Assembly: GCF_004793975.1 (NCBI RefSeq)
Contig: NZ_SRYB01000021.1
Span: forward strand, 1 to 64,000
DNA length: 64,000 bases
Direction of reading: 5' to 3'
From: Lepagella muris
GTDB taxonomy: Bacteria; Bacteroidota; Bacteroidia; Bacteroidales; Muribaculaceae
This document shows positions 16,316 to 26,329 of the stretch, in pieces (position 1 is the first letter of the stretch; each line of letters starts with the position of its first letter). Made by a program: the position numbers and the translations under genes. Below the pieces are notes generated by a model. The model saw only the letters and a program-made list of their open reading frames with translations. It was not told the origin of the DNA and did no database searches.

Positions 16316-18091
16316 ATGATTCAGCCTGTGCCTAAGAAAGTGTATATATATGTGATGGTGATGCTTTCATTTCTTTGTCAGGAAGCATACGCTGTCAGTA
16401 GCCTTAGAATTGACTCTCTTATGAATAAACTTGACAGTGTGGTCGCTGACCGGGAGAATTTCTCGCGTCTTAGGGAAAGCCATATCGCCACATTGAAGAG
16501 GGATCTGAAAGCTGCTACTGATGATTCCGTCAGATATGAATTGCTCGGAAATCTGTTTGACACTTATAAACCATATAATACGGATTCCGCTTATTATTAT
16601 TCTCTTCAAAGGGAGAATGTGGCACGAAAGATCGGTAATCCAGTGTTTGTGGCAAATGCCAGAATGAATCAGGCGAATGTATTGTCGGCAGTGGGGATGT
16701 ATCATGAGGCTATGTCGATTGTAAACTCTATTGATGCGGCTATCCTTCCCGATTATCTGCTGCCACATTATTTCTATACGAGGCGTACACTTGCCGGTAA
16801 TCTTGGTGATTTCGCGGCATTCTCAACAATAAGGGCAGAGTATAACGCCCTTACAAATTCCTACCGTGATTCCGTGATGTCGGTCAATGACCCGGCTTCG
16901 TTGGCATATATAATCACGAAAGCTGATAAATATAATTCTTTCGGGCAGTATGATAAGGCAGTGGAGACCATGAATGACTTCATGTCGAAGAATGATCTTT
17001 CCGAACATGAGAAGGCTATATGCGCGTGGACATTGGCAGAATCTTACAGGTATCTTAATGATGCGGAGAACCAGAAGGAGCAACTGATCATATCCTCTAT
17101 CGGTGATCTGAAGGCTGCCGTCAGGGAATATGTGTCATTGCGCCATCTTGCATTGTTGCTGTATAAGGAGGGGGATCTGGAAAGGGCATACAGATTCATG
17201 AATATCGCGATGGATGATGCCACAAAATGCAATGCCCGCCAGAGAATCGTGGAACTCAACGGGGCTTATCCGGAGATTTCGGGAATCTACGTCGATAAGA
17301 TCAAGAAGCAGCAACATTCATTGATGGTGGCGTTATGGATAATAACGTTTCTGTCGCTTGTCGTGGTCGTGACGCTGGTCTACGTGTGGAAACAGATGAA
17401 GGTTATCTCCAAATCGCGATCAGATTTAGCGGTTGCAAATGATAAGCTCAATAGTCTGAATGAGGAGTTGATGACTTCAAATGAGAATCTGAGTGTGGCG
17501 AATGTCAAATTGAGCGAGAGCAACAGCCGTCTCAACGAGGCGATTGCCGGATTGAGTGAGGCGAACAGGAAACTCAGCTGCGCGTATAAGGAGATTGCAG
17601 AGAACTCCAGTCTGAAGGAATTCTATATCGGCAGATATATGGAGGAGTGCATGTCGTATATCGACAATCTTGATTCATATCGAAAGTCACTGCTGAAACT
17701 TGCCGGAACCGGTAAGCTTGCCGATGTAAAGGATAAGCTGAAATCAACTGAGATCCTTGATGTGTGTCTTAAAAATTTCTATGCTGATTTTGATTCCACA
17801 TTCCTCAAACTGTTCCCTACCTTTGTGGAGGATTTCAACAAGTTGCTTCTTGATGAGGAGAGGATTGTGCCGAAGAGGGAGGGGGCACTCTCTACAGAGT
17901 TGAGGATATTCGCTCTTATCCGTCTGGGCATAACAGATAGCGACAAGATTGCGAAGTTCCTCCATTACTCGCTTACCACCATCTATAACTATCGTACGCG
18001 GGTGCGCAACAAGGCAAGGAACGAAAGGGCTGCACTTGAGGCTGAAGTTATGAAAATCGGTCTTGCAAAGGATGCAAAAAATACCCTCTGA
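16316..18091 (+). CDS. DUF6377-type TPR membrane regulator of dextran PUL
   Basis: A probable membrane-anchored regulator of about 591 aa. A signal peptide is followed by a periplasmic TPR-like helical region (about 30-325). A single transmembrane helix lies near residues 337-360 (ALWIITFLSLVVVVTLVYVW), then a cytoplasmic coiled coil rich in N/S/E/L (about 370-430), then a C-terminal DUF6377 region with LSTELRIFALIRLGITDS and LTTIYNYRTRVRNKA, which looks like a helix-turn-helix. Such proteins sit beside Bacteroides PULs. By position it should control the SusC operon starting 199 bp downstream. A sensing mechanism is inferred, not shown. Confidence 0.85.
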   Translation: MIQPVPKKVYIYVMVMLSFLCQEAYAVSSLRIDSLMNKLDSVVADRENFSRLRESHIATLKRDLKAATDDSVRYELLGNLFDTYKPYNTDSAYYYSLQRENVARKIGNPVFVANARMNQANVLSAVGMYHEAMSIVNSIDAAILPDYLLPHYFYTRRTLAGNLGDFAAFSTIRAEYNALTNSYRDSVMSVNDPASLAYIITKADKYNSFGQYDKAVETMNDFMSKNDLSEHEKAICAWTLAESYRYLNDAENQKEQLIISSIGDLKAAVREYVSLRHLALLLYKEGDLERAYRFMNIAMDDATKCNARQRIVELNGAYPEISGIYVDKIKKQQHSLMVALWIITFLSLVVVVTLVYVWKQMKVISKSRSDLAVANDKLNSLNEELMTSNENLSVANVKLSESNSRLNEAIAGLSEANRKLSCAYKEIAENSSLKEFYIGRYMEECMSYIDNLDSYRKSLLKLAGTGKLADVKDKLKSTEILDVCLKNFYADFDSTFLKLFPTFVEDFNKLLLDEERIVPKREGALSTELRIFALIRLGITDSDKIAKFLHYSLTTIYNYRTRVRNKARNERAALEAEVMKIGLAKDAKNTL

Positions 18092-18214
18092 AAGCTCATT
18101 AATCACTCTCCAAACACTATATATTTAAAGGCATTGTTTATTATTATTGGATTGTTAATCAGTATTTTGATTTTATAAAATCGGCTTCTGTCACTACTTT
18201 TTAAATCACTGGCG

Positions 18215-18245
18215 TTGACGGGGGATGGTTCATTATATAATTTTG
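18215..18245 (+). promoter_or_regulatory. promoter of dextran SusC operon
   Basis: TTG at 18215 and TAATTTTG at 18238-18245 fit the Bacteroides consensus, 44 nt before the SusC start. Confidence 0.5.
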
Positions 18246-18289
18246 CGGTAACTCAAAATCGATCATGAGATACTTAACAAATTAATATT

Positions 18290-21200
18290 ATGAAACCCCA
18301 GAAACAATCATGGAAAATTTCCTTTCTGCTGACCTTGGCATTTATATGCGGCGGTCTTGCGCATGCTCAGCAGATCAGTGTGTCGGGCACAGTGACCGAT
18401 GCCTCAGGAGAACCGATTATCGGTGCAACAGTCATGGCGGAGGGTACTGCCAACGGCACCTCCACCGATCTTGACGGTAACTATTCAATCACGGCGGATG
18501 CTCTCGGAATGCTTAAATTCTCGTATGTGGGCTACACCACACAGAGCATAGCGATTGAGGGCCGGTCGGTGATAAACGTGACCATGACCGAGAGTGCAGA
18601 ACTTCTTGACGAGCTTGTCGTGGTGGGATATGGCACCATGAAGAAGAGCGACCTTACAGGTGCTGTAGGGTCAATCGGCGGCAAGGATATAAAGGATGTG
18701 CCGGTGAATAACGTCGGTCAGGCACTGCAAGGAAAGATTGCCGGTGTCAATATCGTGGGTGGTGAGAAACCGGGTGATAACGTTACCATAAAGGTGCGCG
18801 GTCTCGGATCAATCAACAATTCCGATCCACTTGTGGTGATCGACGGTGTGCCTACCGATCTTGGGTTGAATGCAATAAACCCACAGGATATAGAGCGTCT
18901 TGACGTGCTGAAGGATGCTTCCGCCACTGCAATCTACGGTTCACGCGGTGCGAATGGCGTAGTGATGATCACTACGCGTAAAGGTGTCGCAGGCACTTCT
19001 CGCTTATCCGTATCGGCAAATGTGGCATTCTCTAATGTATCCAAGAAGATGAGTCTGCTGGATGCCGCCGGATATGCCTCACTCAGCAATGACATGCTTT
19101 CTGAAGCCGGACATAATACGAATCCCGCATGGGCGGATCCTTCATCACTTACCGCCTCTACAAACTGGGTTGACGAGTTGCTGCGCACGGGTGTGATGCA
19201 GAACTACAACGTCAGCTACTCCGGAGGTAATGACAAGGCTCATTATTATTTCTCGGCAGGTTTCCTCAACCAGTCAGGTGTGGTGGATCACGTTAACTAC
19301 CGTCGTTTCACATTTCAGGCTAACAATGACGTGAAACTGAAGAGCTGGCTGAAACTTTCAAATAATCTGCTTTTCAGTGCCGATATAAAGAAACAGGGCT
19401 CATATAGCATGTGGGATGCCATGCGTGCACTCCCTACATTCCCTGTAAAGGATGAGGATGGCGAATGGAGTGGTCCGGATGGTAATTCAGAATGGTATGG
19501 CAGCGTGCGCAACCCGGTTGGCTCCAACGATATGTACCGCAGCTCAACCAATGGCTATAATTTCCTTGCTAACATTGCAGCGGATATCACGCTTGTGCCG
19601 GAATGGCTACAGTTCAGATCTCTGTTCGGTTTTGATGGCAAATTCTGGTTTGACGACAGTTTCTCTCCCAAGTACAATTGGAAACCCACCCCTGTGGAGG
19701 AGAGCACACAATATAATAGCTCCAACAGAAACTTCACATATCTTTGGGATAACTATTTTACGTTTGACCATAAGTTCGGCAAAAATTCACTTAACGTGAT
19801 GGCAGGTATGTCGGCTCAGTGGAATCATGCCTATTGGATGAACGGACAGATGAACGGCTTCCTCTTTGACACTGTGCATCAGCTTACAAATGGTGAGAAG
19901 ATATATAATCTCGACGGATCACAAAGTGAGTGGGCATTGCTCTCCTATATGGCACGTGCGAATTATGATTTTGACAACAGATATTTCCTGACAGCTACGG
20001 TGCGTCGTGACGGTTCAAGCCGTTTCGGTCCGTCAAACCGCTGGGGCACATTCCCCTCAATGTCGGCAGCATGGAAGATTTCATCAGAGAGTTTCTTCCC
20101 GCAGGATATCGCACTCAATGATCTTAAATTGCGTCTCGGATGGGGTAAGACCGGTAGCCAGGCATCGGTTGGCAACTACGATTACATCCAGACCCTCGTC
20201 ACTCTTCTCTATCCCTTCGGCACCACTCTCGACAATGCCGAGCAGTCTGCCCTCTATTCTCAGGTGCTTGCCAATTCCGGCATACATTGGGAGGAGATTG
20301 AGCAATTCAATGCAGGTGTTGACCTCTCTTTCTTTAATTCGCGTATCAACGTCAGCCTTGACGGATATATCAAGAATACGAAGCAGATGCTCGTGAAGGC
20401 GGCTTTCCCGATCACCACCGGATTTGAAGATACGTTTGACACCTATACCAACGCCGGAAAGGTGCGCAACATAGGATGGGAACTTTCTGCAAGTTCTGTA
20501 AATCTTACCGGAGAACTCGGTTGGGAGACAGACCTTAACGTCACCTACAACAAGAACAAGATCATCGACCTCAACAGCGACACCCCGCTATGGCGCAATC
20601 AGTTTGGCGGTGCGTATGCCACGATGCTTGCGGCTGACTATCCAATCAACGTGTTCTACGGATACGTCACTGACGGAATATTCCAGAATGCGGATGAGGT
20701 TAAGGCGCATGCCGTGCAGCCGGGTGCGGAAGCCGGCGACATACGTTTCCGCGATCTCAACAACGACGGCATAATCAATGAGAATGACCGCACGGTTATC
20801 GGAAACCCCAACCCGACATGGCTCTTCTCTGTGAATAACCGCCTAACCTACAAAGGTTTTGAACTCTCGATATATCTTCAGGGAGTTGCTGGCAATAAGA
20901 TATACAATCGCACGCGTTCGGTGATGGAGAGCATGTCGGCAGCCTACAATCAGGCGGCATCCACAGCCAACAGATGGTATGGCGAAGGCACTTCCAACAG
21001 TATGCCGCGTGCAGTATGGGCAGATCCTAACGGCAATAACCGCATAAGTGACAGATGGGTGGAGAACGGAAGCTATCTGCGTCTGAAGAACGTGACTCTT
21101 GCCTATAATTTCCCCGACAAATGGTTGAAGCGTATCAATTTTGAGAATGCGAGGATTCTTGTTTCATGTGAGAATGTGGCTACAATCACGGGTTATAAGG

Positions 21201-21292
21201 GTCTTGACCCGGAGGTTGGTATCGACGGTATTGACTATTCAAGTTTCCCACCGTCAAGAGTATTCAACATCGGACTTTCCGTCAATTTCTAA
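18290..21292 (+). CDS. SusC-like TonB-dependent receptor (dextran PUL)
   Basis: A SusC-family outer-membrane transporter of 1000 aa. The signal peptide ends near GLAHAQ. The carboxypeptidase-D-regulatory-like domain is about residues 28-110. The DELVVVGYG box opens the plug, and a barrel follows with the closing segment RVFNIGLSVNF. It heads an operon with SusD, a SusE/F-like protein, GH66 and GH97, so the probable cargo is isomalto-oligosaccharides from dextran. It lies directly downstream of the DUF6377 regulator. Confidence 0.95.
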   Translation: MKPQKQSWKISFLLTLAFICGGLAHAQQISVSGTVTDASGEPIIGATVMAEGTANGTSTDLDGNYSITADALGMLKFSYVGYTTQSIAIEGRSVINVTMTESAELLDELVVVGYGTMKKSDLTGAVGSIGGKDIKDVPVNNVGQALQGKIAGVNIVGGEKPGDNVTIKVRGLGSINNSDPLVVIDGVPTDLGLNAINPQDIERLDVLKDASATAIYGSRGANGVVMITTRKGVAGTSRLSVSANVAFSNVSKKMSLLDAAGYASLSNDMLSEAGHNTNPAWADPSSLTASTNWVDELLRTGVMQNYNVSYSGGNDKAHYYFSAGFLNQSGVVDHVNYRRFTFQANNDVKLKSWLKLSNNLLFSADIKKQGSYSMWDAMRALPTFPVKDEDGEWSGPDGNSEWYGSVRNPVGSNDMYRSSTNGYNFLANIAADITLVPEWLQFRSLFGFDGKFWFDDSFSPKYNWKPTPVEESTQYNSSNRNFTYLWDNYFTFDHKFGKNSLNVMAGMSAQWNHAYWMNGQMNGFLFDTVHQLTNGEKIYNLDGSQSEWALLSYMARANYDFDNRYFLTATVRRDGSSRFGPSNRWGTFPSMSAAWKISSESFFPQDIALNDLKLRLGWGKTGSQASVGNYDYIQTLVTLLYPFGTTLDNAEQSALYSQVLANSGIHWEEIEQFNAGVDLSFFNSRINVSLDGYIKNTKQMLVKAAFPITTGFEDTFDTYTNAGKVRNIGWELSASSVNLTGELGWETDLNVTYNKNKIIDLNSDTPLWRNQFGGAYATMLAADYPINVFYGYVTDGIFQNADEVKAHAVQPGAEAGDIRFRDLNNDGIINENDRTVIGNPNPTWLFSVNNRLTYKGFELSIYLQGVAGNKIYNRTRSVMESMSAAYNQAASTANRWYGEGTSNSMPRAVWADPNGNNRISDRWVENGSYLRLKNVTLAYNFPDKWLKRINFENARILVSCENVATITGYKGLDPEVGIDGIDYSSFPPSRVFNIGLSVNF

Positions 21293-21328
21293 TCACAACA
21301 AAATCAGACCAGGGTCTATTAAAAATCT

Positions 21329-22837
21329 ATGAAAAAATCTATGAAAAAATTTATATACAGTGTGGCAGTGCTTCTTTTCGGTATGACCGCCACATCATGT
21401 GAGGATTTTCTTGATAAGACTCCATTCGATAGGGTGGATCCACAGACGAATGTCACCGATGAGGTGGCTGAGGCTCTTGCGAATGCCTGCTATGTGCCTT
21501 TGCGTTCGTCAAACCTTTACAATCAGCGTATATGGGGTCTTGACATTGTGGCGGGCAACTCCAATGTTGGTGCCGGTGGTGGCGACGACGGTATAGAGAC
21601 CATCCAGTGTGCTAATTTTAATACGTTGAGCGATAACGCTATGGCTCTATATATGTGGCGTTCGCCGTGGATCGGTATCGCTCAGTGTAACAATCTGCTG
21701 AAGGCTCTGAAGAGTGAGAATGAGGTGAGCGAGATGATTGCGACGCGCTCAGAGGGTGAGGCACTGTTCCTTCGTGCGCACTACTACTATATCCTTGCGC
21801 GTCTTTTCGGCGGTGTGCCCCTCCGTCTTGAACCGTATGACCCCGACACGTCGAGTGCGATAGCACGCGCTTCGCTTGCCGACACTTATACTCAGATAAT
21901 CGCGGATTGCTCACGTGCCGCAGAGCTTCTCCCGGCAAAGGCTGACTATTCCGAACATGAGCTTGGACGTGCGTGCAAGGATGCCGCCCTATATATGCTT
22001 GCCGACATTTATCTGACATTGGCACCCTCGAATCCGGAGTATTATCAGGATGTGGTGGATATCTGTAATGAGATTACTTCGCTTGGCTATAATCTCGCTT
22101 CATGCCCGTATGCCGACAATTTCAACTGCCCGGTGCGTAATGGTGCGGAGTCGATATTCGAGGTGCAGTATTCCGGCAGTACGGAGTCTGATTTCTGGGG
22201 AAACACACCCTACGCATCATGGCTCTCAACATTTATGGGACCGCGTGGTTCCAACATGGTAGCCGGCGGTTGGGGTTGGAATCAGCCTACCCAGGAGTTT
22301 ATCGACCAGTATGAGGATGGCGACCTCCGCAAGCCTATCACAGTGTTCTATGAGGGATGTCCCGATTGGGAGGGTATGCCTTACCGCCCTTCTTATTCCA
22401 ACACAGGCTACAACGTGAGAAAATTCCTTGTGTCGAAGACAATCTCTCCGGAGACCAACACATCGCCGGCAAACTTCGTGGTCTACCGCTATGCCGGAGT
22501 GCTTCTCATGCAGGCAGAGGCTCTTAATGAACTTGGCATGACGTCGAGTGCTGCTGCTCCCGTCAATGAGGTGCGCAAGAGGGCAGGTCTTCCGGCACTC
22601 TCCTCATCTCTTTCCAAGGATGCGATGCGTGAGGCGATAATCCACGAACGCCGTATGGAACTTGCCTTTGAGGGTCATCGTTGGTTTGACATGATCCGCC
22701 TTGACAATGGCGACTATGCAGTCAAGTTCCTGCACTCAATCGGCAAGACAAATGCAACGAAGGAGCGTCTTCTTTTTCCGATACCTCAGACAGAGATGGA
22801 TGCCAATCCTCTGATGACACAGAATCCCGGTTATTAA
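21329..22837 (+). CDS. SusD-family lipoprotein (dextran PUL)
   Basis: A surface glycan-binding lipoprotein of 502 aa paired with the SusC 36 bp upstream. The lipobox is TATSC (Cys24 counting from ATG 21329; ATG 21341 is an equally possible start). The C-terminal RagB/SusD region shows REAIIHERRMELAFEGHRWFDMIR and ends NPLMTQNPGY. Confidence 0.95.
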   Translation: MKKSMKKFIYSVAVLLFGMTATSCEDFLDKTPFDRVDPQTNVTDEVAEALANACYVPLRSSNLYNQRIWGLDIVAGNSNVGAGGGDDGIETIQCANFNTLSDNAMALYMWRSPWIGIAQCNNLLKALKSENEVSEMIATRSEGEALFLRAHYYYILARLFGGVPLRLEPYDPDTSSAIARASLADTYTQIIADCSRAAELLPAKADYSEHELGRACKDAALYMLADIYLTLAPSNPEYYQDVVDICNEITSLGYNLASCPYADNFNCPVRNGAESIFEVQYSGSTESDFWGNTPYASWLSTFMGPRGSNMVAGGWGWNQPTQEFIDQYEDGDLRKPITVFYEGCPDWEGMPYRPSYSNTGYNVRKFLVSKTISPETNTSPANFVVYRYAGVLLMQAEALNELGMTSSAAAPVNEVRKRAGLPALSSSLSKDAMREAIIHERRMELAFEGHRWFDMIRLDNGDYAVKFLHSIGKTNATKERLLFPIPQTEMDANPLMTQNPGY

Positions 22838-22858
22838 TCTATTTCAACGACCAAAGAC

Positions 22859-24352
22859 ATGAAACTTAAATATATTCAAATCGCGATGGCGTCAGCTTTG
22901 CTGATGACGGCAGGCGCGTGTGGCGACAACGACTATACCGTGCTTGACAAGGGTTCGGATGAGCTTGTGATCACTGCCGGATCTTCAGATCTCGTGCTTG
23001 ACGAGACAAACCATAGCCTTGAGGCAATCTCACTGAAATGGTCTACAGGCAATAACTACGGCACCGGAAATGCAATCAGCTATACGCTGGAACTTGCCGA
23101 GACAGGCACTGATTTTGCCGATTCATATATCGTGGTGGATAATCAGAAGCAGGTCTACTCCTGGACTCCCAATGTGGAGCAGCTTAATGAGATCATCCGT
23201 AATCAATTCGGGGTGAAAGGGGGCGATGGTATCTCGCTCGATGCCAAGGTGACTGCAAGCGTGGCTGGCGAGGAACGGGTGCAGACTTCTGTGACTACGT
23301 TCACAGTTGTCACTTATACTCCGGTGAGCACAACGCTCTATATGATCGGAGACGCCACCCCCAACGGCTGGAGTGCTGATGATGCTACGGCAATGACACG
23401 GATTGAGAATGGAGTCTTCTCTTGGACCGGAAATCTTTCCGTCGGTGATTTCAAATTCATAACCACATCCGGAAATTTCCTCCCGTCGTATAACAATAAT
23501 GGAAACGGCAGCCTCGTTTATCGTACAAGCGATGACCAGCCCGATGAGAAGTTCCATATAGATGAGGCTCACACATATAAGGTGGATGTGAATCTCCTTG
23601 ATCTCACTGTCAAGATGACTCAGGTGGAGGGTATCACCCCGGCATACGACACGCTCTTCATAGTGGGTAACGAGACAGACTGGGGCTTCCGTCAGATGTG
23701 GCAGGATCCTCTTGATCCGTTCCTTTTCCGTATCGGCGTCTTCTTTGAGAAGGGTGGTGAATTTAAGTTCGGCACATCCGAAGGCTCATGGGAGAATATG
23801 TATAAGGCTACCGAAGAGAATGCGTCATACACCAATTCCTCAGTAGAGTTTGTGAAGGGTTTTGATCCGGACAACAAATGGTTTCTCACGCAGGATGAGA
23901 CCAACAAGGCTTATAAGATATGTCTTGATATCCGCACAGGCGAGGAGAGAATGATTATGCGTCTGTTCACCCCTTATCCGGAGATGTTTCTTGTCGGAGA
24001 CGCCACCCCAAACGGATGGGATCTCGGTAATGCCACCCCTATGACACAGGATGCGGCTGATCCGAATATCTTCACATGGACCGGGAATCTCAATGTCGGT
24101 GAGATGAAATTCTCTGCCGATAAGCAGGATGATTGGAACGGGGCATGGTTTATGCCTGACACAGAGAATGCCGCAGCTACCGGATCTGTGCAGAGAATGA
24201 TTTTCATCAATAAGAGCGATAATGCCTGTCAGGAGGAATATAAGGATCTTTCCACGGGAGGAGTCGATCTTAAATGGAAAATAACGGAAGCCGGAAGCTA
24301 TACGATAACCCTCAACCAATTGCTGGATGAGGTGATAATAAAGAAAAATTGA
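22859..24352 (+). CDS. SusE/SusF-like outer-membrane glycan-binding lipoprotein
   Basis: An SPII lipoprotein (AGAC, Cys21). An N-terminal SusE-type Ig-like domain (about 27-150) includes LKWSTGN...YTLEL. Three starch-binding-like modules follow, with the recurring motifs LYMIGDATPNGW, LFIVGNETDWG and MFLVGDATPNGW near residues 160, 265 and 375. The first and third are close duplicates. It probably captures alpha-glucan at the cell surface for the GH66 enzyme encoded next. Confidence 0.88.
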   Translation: MKLKYIQIAMASALLMTAGACGDNDYTVLDKGSDELVITAGSSDLVLDETNHSLEAISLKWSTGNNYGTGNAISYTLELAETGTDFADSYIVVDNQKQVYSWTPNVEQLNEIIRNQFGVKGGDGISLDAKVTASVAGEERVQTSVTTFTVVTYTPVSTTLYMIGDATPNGWSADDATAMTRIENGVFSWTGNLSVGDFKFITTSGNFLPSYNNNGNGSLVYRTSDDQPDEKFHIDEAHTYKVDVNLLDLTVKMTQVEGITPAYDTLFIVGNETDWGFRQMWQDPLDPFLFRIGVFFEKGGEFKFGTSEGSWENMYKATEENASYTNSSVEFVKGFDPDNKWFLTQDETNKAYKICLDIRTGEERMIMRLFTPYPEMFLVGDATPNGWDLGNATPMTQDAADPNIFTWTGNLNVGEMKFSADKQDDWNGAWFMPDTENAAATGSVQRMIFINKSDNACQEEYKDLSTGGVDLKWKITEAGSYTITLNQLLDEVIIKKN

Positions 24353-24389
24353 TCTTTGTCTTAACTAAATTTTCTAATCTCTCTAACAA

Positions 24390-26204
24390 ATGGTGAAAAT
24401 GAATATGTTATCTATAGGGCTGCTGATGATGGCTGCCGCATGTGGTTCATCCGGTAATGATGAGCCGAATAAGCCTAATCCAACTCCGGGGGAGGATAAC
24501 AAGGTGACTGATGTCGCCACTGTCAAGTCTAATCTGAGCGTCGGGCTTTCCACTGATAGGGCTTGTTATGCTCCGGGGGAGAGGGTGGAGTTCACGGCTT
24601 CCGAACTGCCGGGAAGGGCTAAGATACGCTACCGCCACGGATCTTCCATAGTAAAGGAGGAACCTATGACCTCGTTGAAGTGGTATTGGACTCCATCCAA
24701 CACTGATTTTAAAGGGTATATGGTGGAGATATGGGCGCCCGGCGATAAGGATAATGAGGAGGTGATTCTCGGGACAATCGCGGTGGACGTTTCAAGCGAC
24801 TGGACGAAATATCCCCGTTATGGCTTTGTCGCAACGTTTGATGATTCCAAACTTGCCGATGGAGTGATAGAGAATGAGATGGCTTTCCTTAACAGGTGTC
24901 ATATCAATGGTGTGCAATTTCAGGATTGGCATTACAAGCACCATTGGCCTATGCCCGGCACACGTGACAACGTGCTGGAATCATATACTGACATTGCCAA
25001 CCGTACTCTTTCTGCCGAGGCTGTGAAGAAGTATATCTCAGTGCAACATTCTCTCGGCATGAAATCGATATTCTACAATCTTTGTTTTGGAGTGCTCGAT
25101 GATGCAAAGGCTGACGGAGTGAAGGATGAATGGTATCTTTTCAAGAATCCCAACCGTGGCGATAAGGATATGCACACCCTCCCGTCAAACTGGAAGAGCA
25201 ATATCTATCTTGTAGACCCGGCAAATGAGGAATGGCAGGCTTATCTTGGCGAGCGCAATGATGAGGTATATGCCAATTTTGATTTCGACGGGTATCAGAT
25301 CGACCAGCTTGGCAACCGTGGCGACCTTTATGACTACAATGGTAACAAGGTGAATCTTCCGAAAGGTTATGCCTCATTTATCGGGGCGATGAAGCAGAAG
25401 CATCCTGCAAAACGTCTGATCATGAATGCCGTGAGCAGCTACGGCGCGTCACAGATAGCCGGATCGGGTAAGGTGGATTTCTGCTATAATGAGTTGTGGA
25501 ATGATGAGGCGAATTTCGATGATCTCCATACAGTGATAAAGGCGAATGATTCATACAGCGGTAACTCCCTGCGCACTGTCTTCGCTGCATACATGAATTA
25601 TGACAAGGCTGACAAGACTACAGGTGAGTTCAATACTCCCGGTATCCTTATGGCGGATGCCGTGATGATGGCTCTCGGCGGTTCTCATCTTGAACTTGGC
25701 GACCACATGCTTTCGCGTGAGTATTTCCCCGCTTCACCATTGTCAATGTCGGAGGAATTGCGTGATGCGATTGTGCATTACTATGATTTCATGACGGCTT
25801 ATCAGAATCTTCTCCGCGACACATCGACAGAGACAGAGTTTAAGGCGGAGATGAAATGCACGGATGCCTCAAAACGGGTGAATATCAATGCATGGCCTCC
25901 CAAGGAGAATGGTCTGACCACATACGCGAAGAATGTGGATGGGAAAAAGGTGGTTCATCTTCTGAATTTCCGCAACATTGATAATCTGAGCTGGCGTGAT
26001 CTCAACGGCGAGCGTCCTGCCCCGCGTCTCACTCTCAATACTCCGCTTGAGTTGACACATTCCGGTAAGGTGACAAGGGTATGGACTGCCTCTCCCGATT
26101 ATCATGGCGGTGCGGTGGTGGAATTGCCGTTCACTCAATCCGGAGATAAGCTGACATTCACGCTCCCATCTCTCAAATATTGGTCTATGATCGTGGTGGA
26201 ATGA
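24390..26204 (+). CDS. GH66 endo-dextranase lipoprotein
   Basis: The protein is 604 aa with a lipobox AAAC (Cys18). The N-terminal Ig-like domain (about 48-135) is followed by a TIM barrel (about 140-480) and a C-terminal beta-domain. FDGYQIDQLGNRG holds the likely nucleophile Asp305, and FCYNELWND holds the likely acid/base Glu368, as in GH66 dextranases. It should cut alpha-1,6-glucan internally at the cell surface. No long insertion of the type that turns GH66 into a cycloisomaltooligosaccharide synthase is evident, so dextranase is preferred. Confidence 0.9.
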   Translation: MVKMNMLSIGLLMMAAACGSSGNDEPNKPNPTPGEDNKVTDVATVKSNLSVGLSTDRACYAPGERVEFTASELPGRAKIRYRHGSSIVKEEPMTSLKWYWTPSNTDFKGYMVEIWAPGDKDNEEVILGTIAVDVSSDWTKYPRYGFVATFDDSKLADGVIENEMAFLNRCHINGVQFQDWHYKHHWPMPGTRDNVLESYTDIANRTLSAEAVKKYISVQHSLGMKSIFYNLCFGVLDDAKADGVKDEWYLFKNPNRGDKDMHTLPSNWKSNIYLVDPANEEWQAYLGERNDEVYANFDFDGYQIDQLGNRGDLYDYNGNKVNLPKGYASFIGAMKQKHPAKRLIMNAVSSYGASQIAGSGKVDFCYNELWNDEANFDDLHTVIKANDSYSGNSLRTVFAAYMNYDKADKTTGEFNTPGILMADAVMMALGGSHLELGDHMLSREYFPASPLSMSEELRDAIVHYYDFMTAYQNLLRDTSTETEFKAEMKCTDASKRVNINAWPPKENGLTTYAKNVDGKKVVHLLNFRNIDNLSWRDLNGERPAPRLTLNTPLELTHSGKVTRVWTASPDYHGGAVVELPFTQSGDKLTFTLPSLKYWSMIVVE

Positions 26205-26219
26205 CATTACAGATATTTT

Positions 26220-26292
26220 CCCGGAGTCATTAAATCTGATTCCGGGGAGATATTTCCCGGAAGATATAATGAAGTCGGGAAACTTCAGTTAT
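26220..26292 (+). promoter_or_regulatory. two hairpins between GH66 and GH97
   Basis: CCCGGAGTCA at 26220 pairs with TGATTCCGGG ending near 26246. ATAATGAAGT at 26266 pairs with ACTTCAGTTAT ending 26292. Neither has a strong U tract, so they may process or stabilise mRNA rather than terminate. The second resembles the CTGAAGT/ACTTCAG hairpin at the end of the 10.1- and 29.0-kb repeats. Confidence 0.45.
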
Positions 26293-26329
26293 AAAATAAA
26301 CTAACCTTGAAAAATATGATCTTGAAAAT

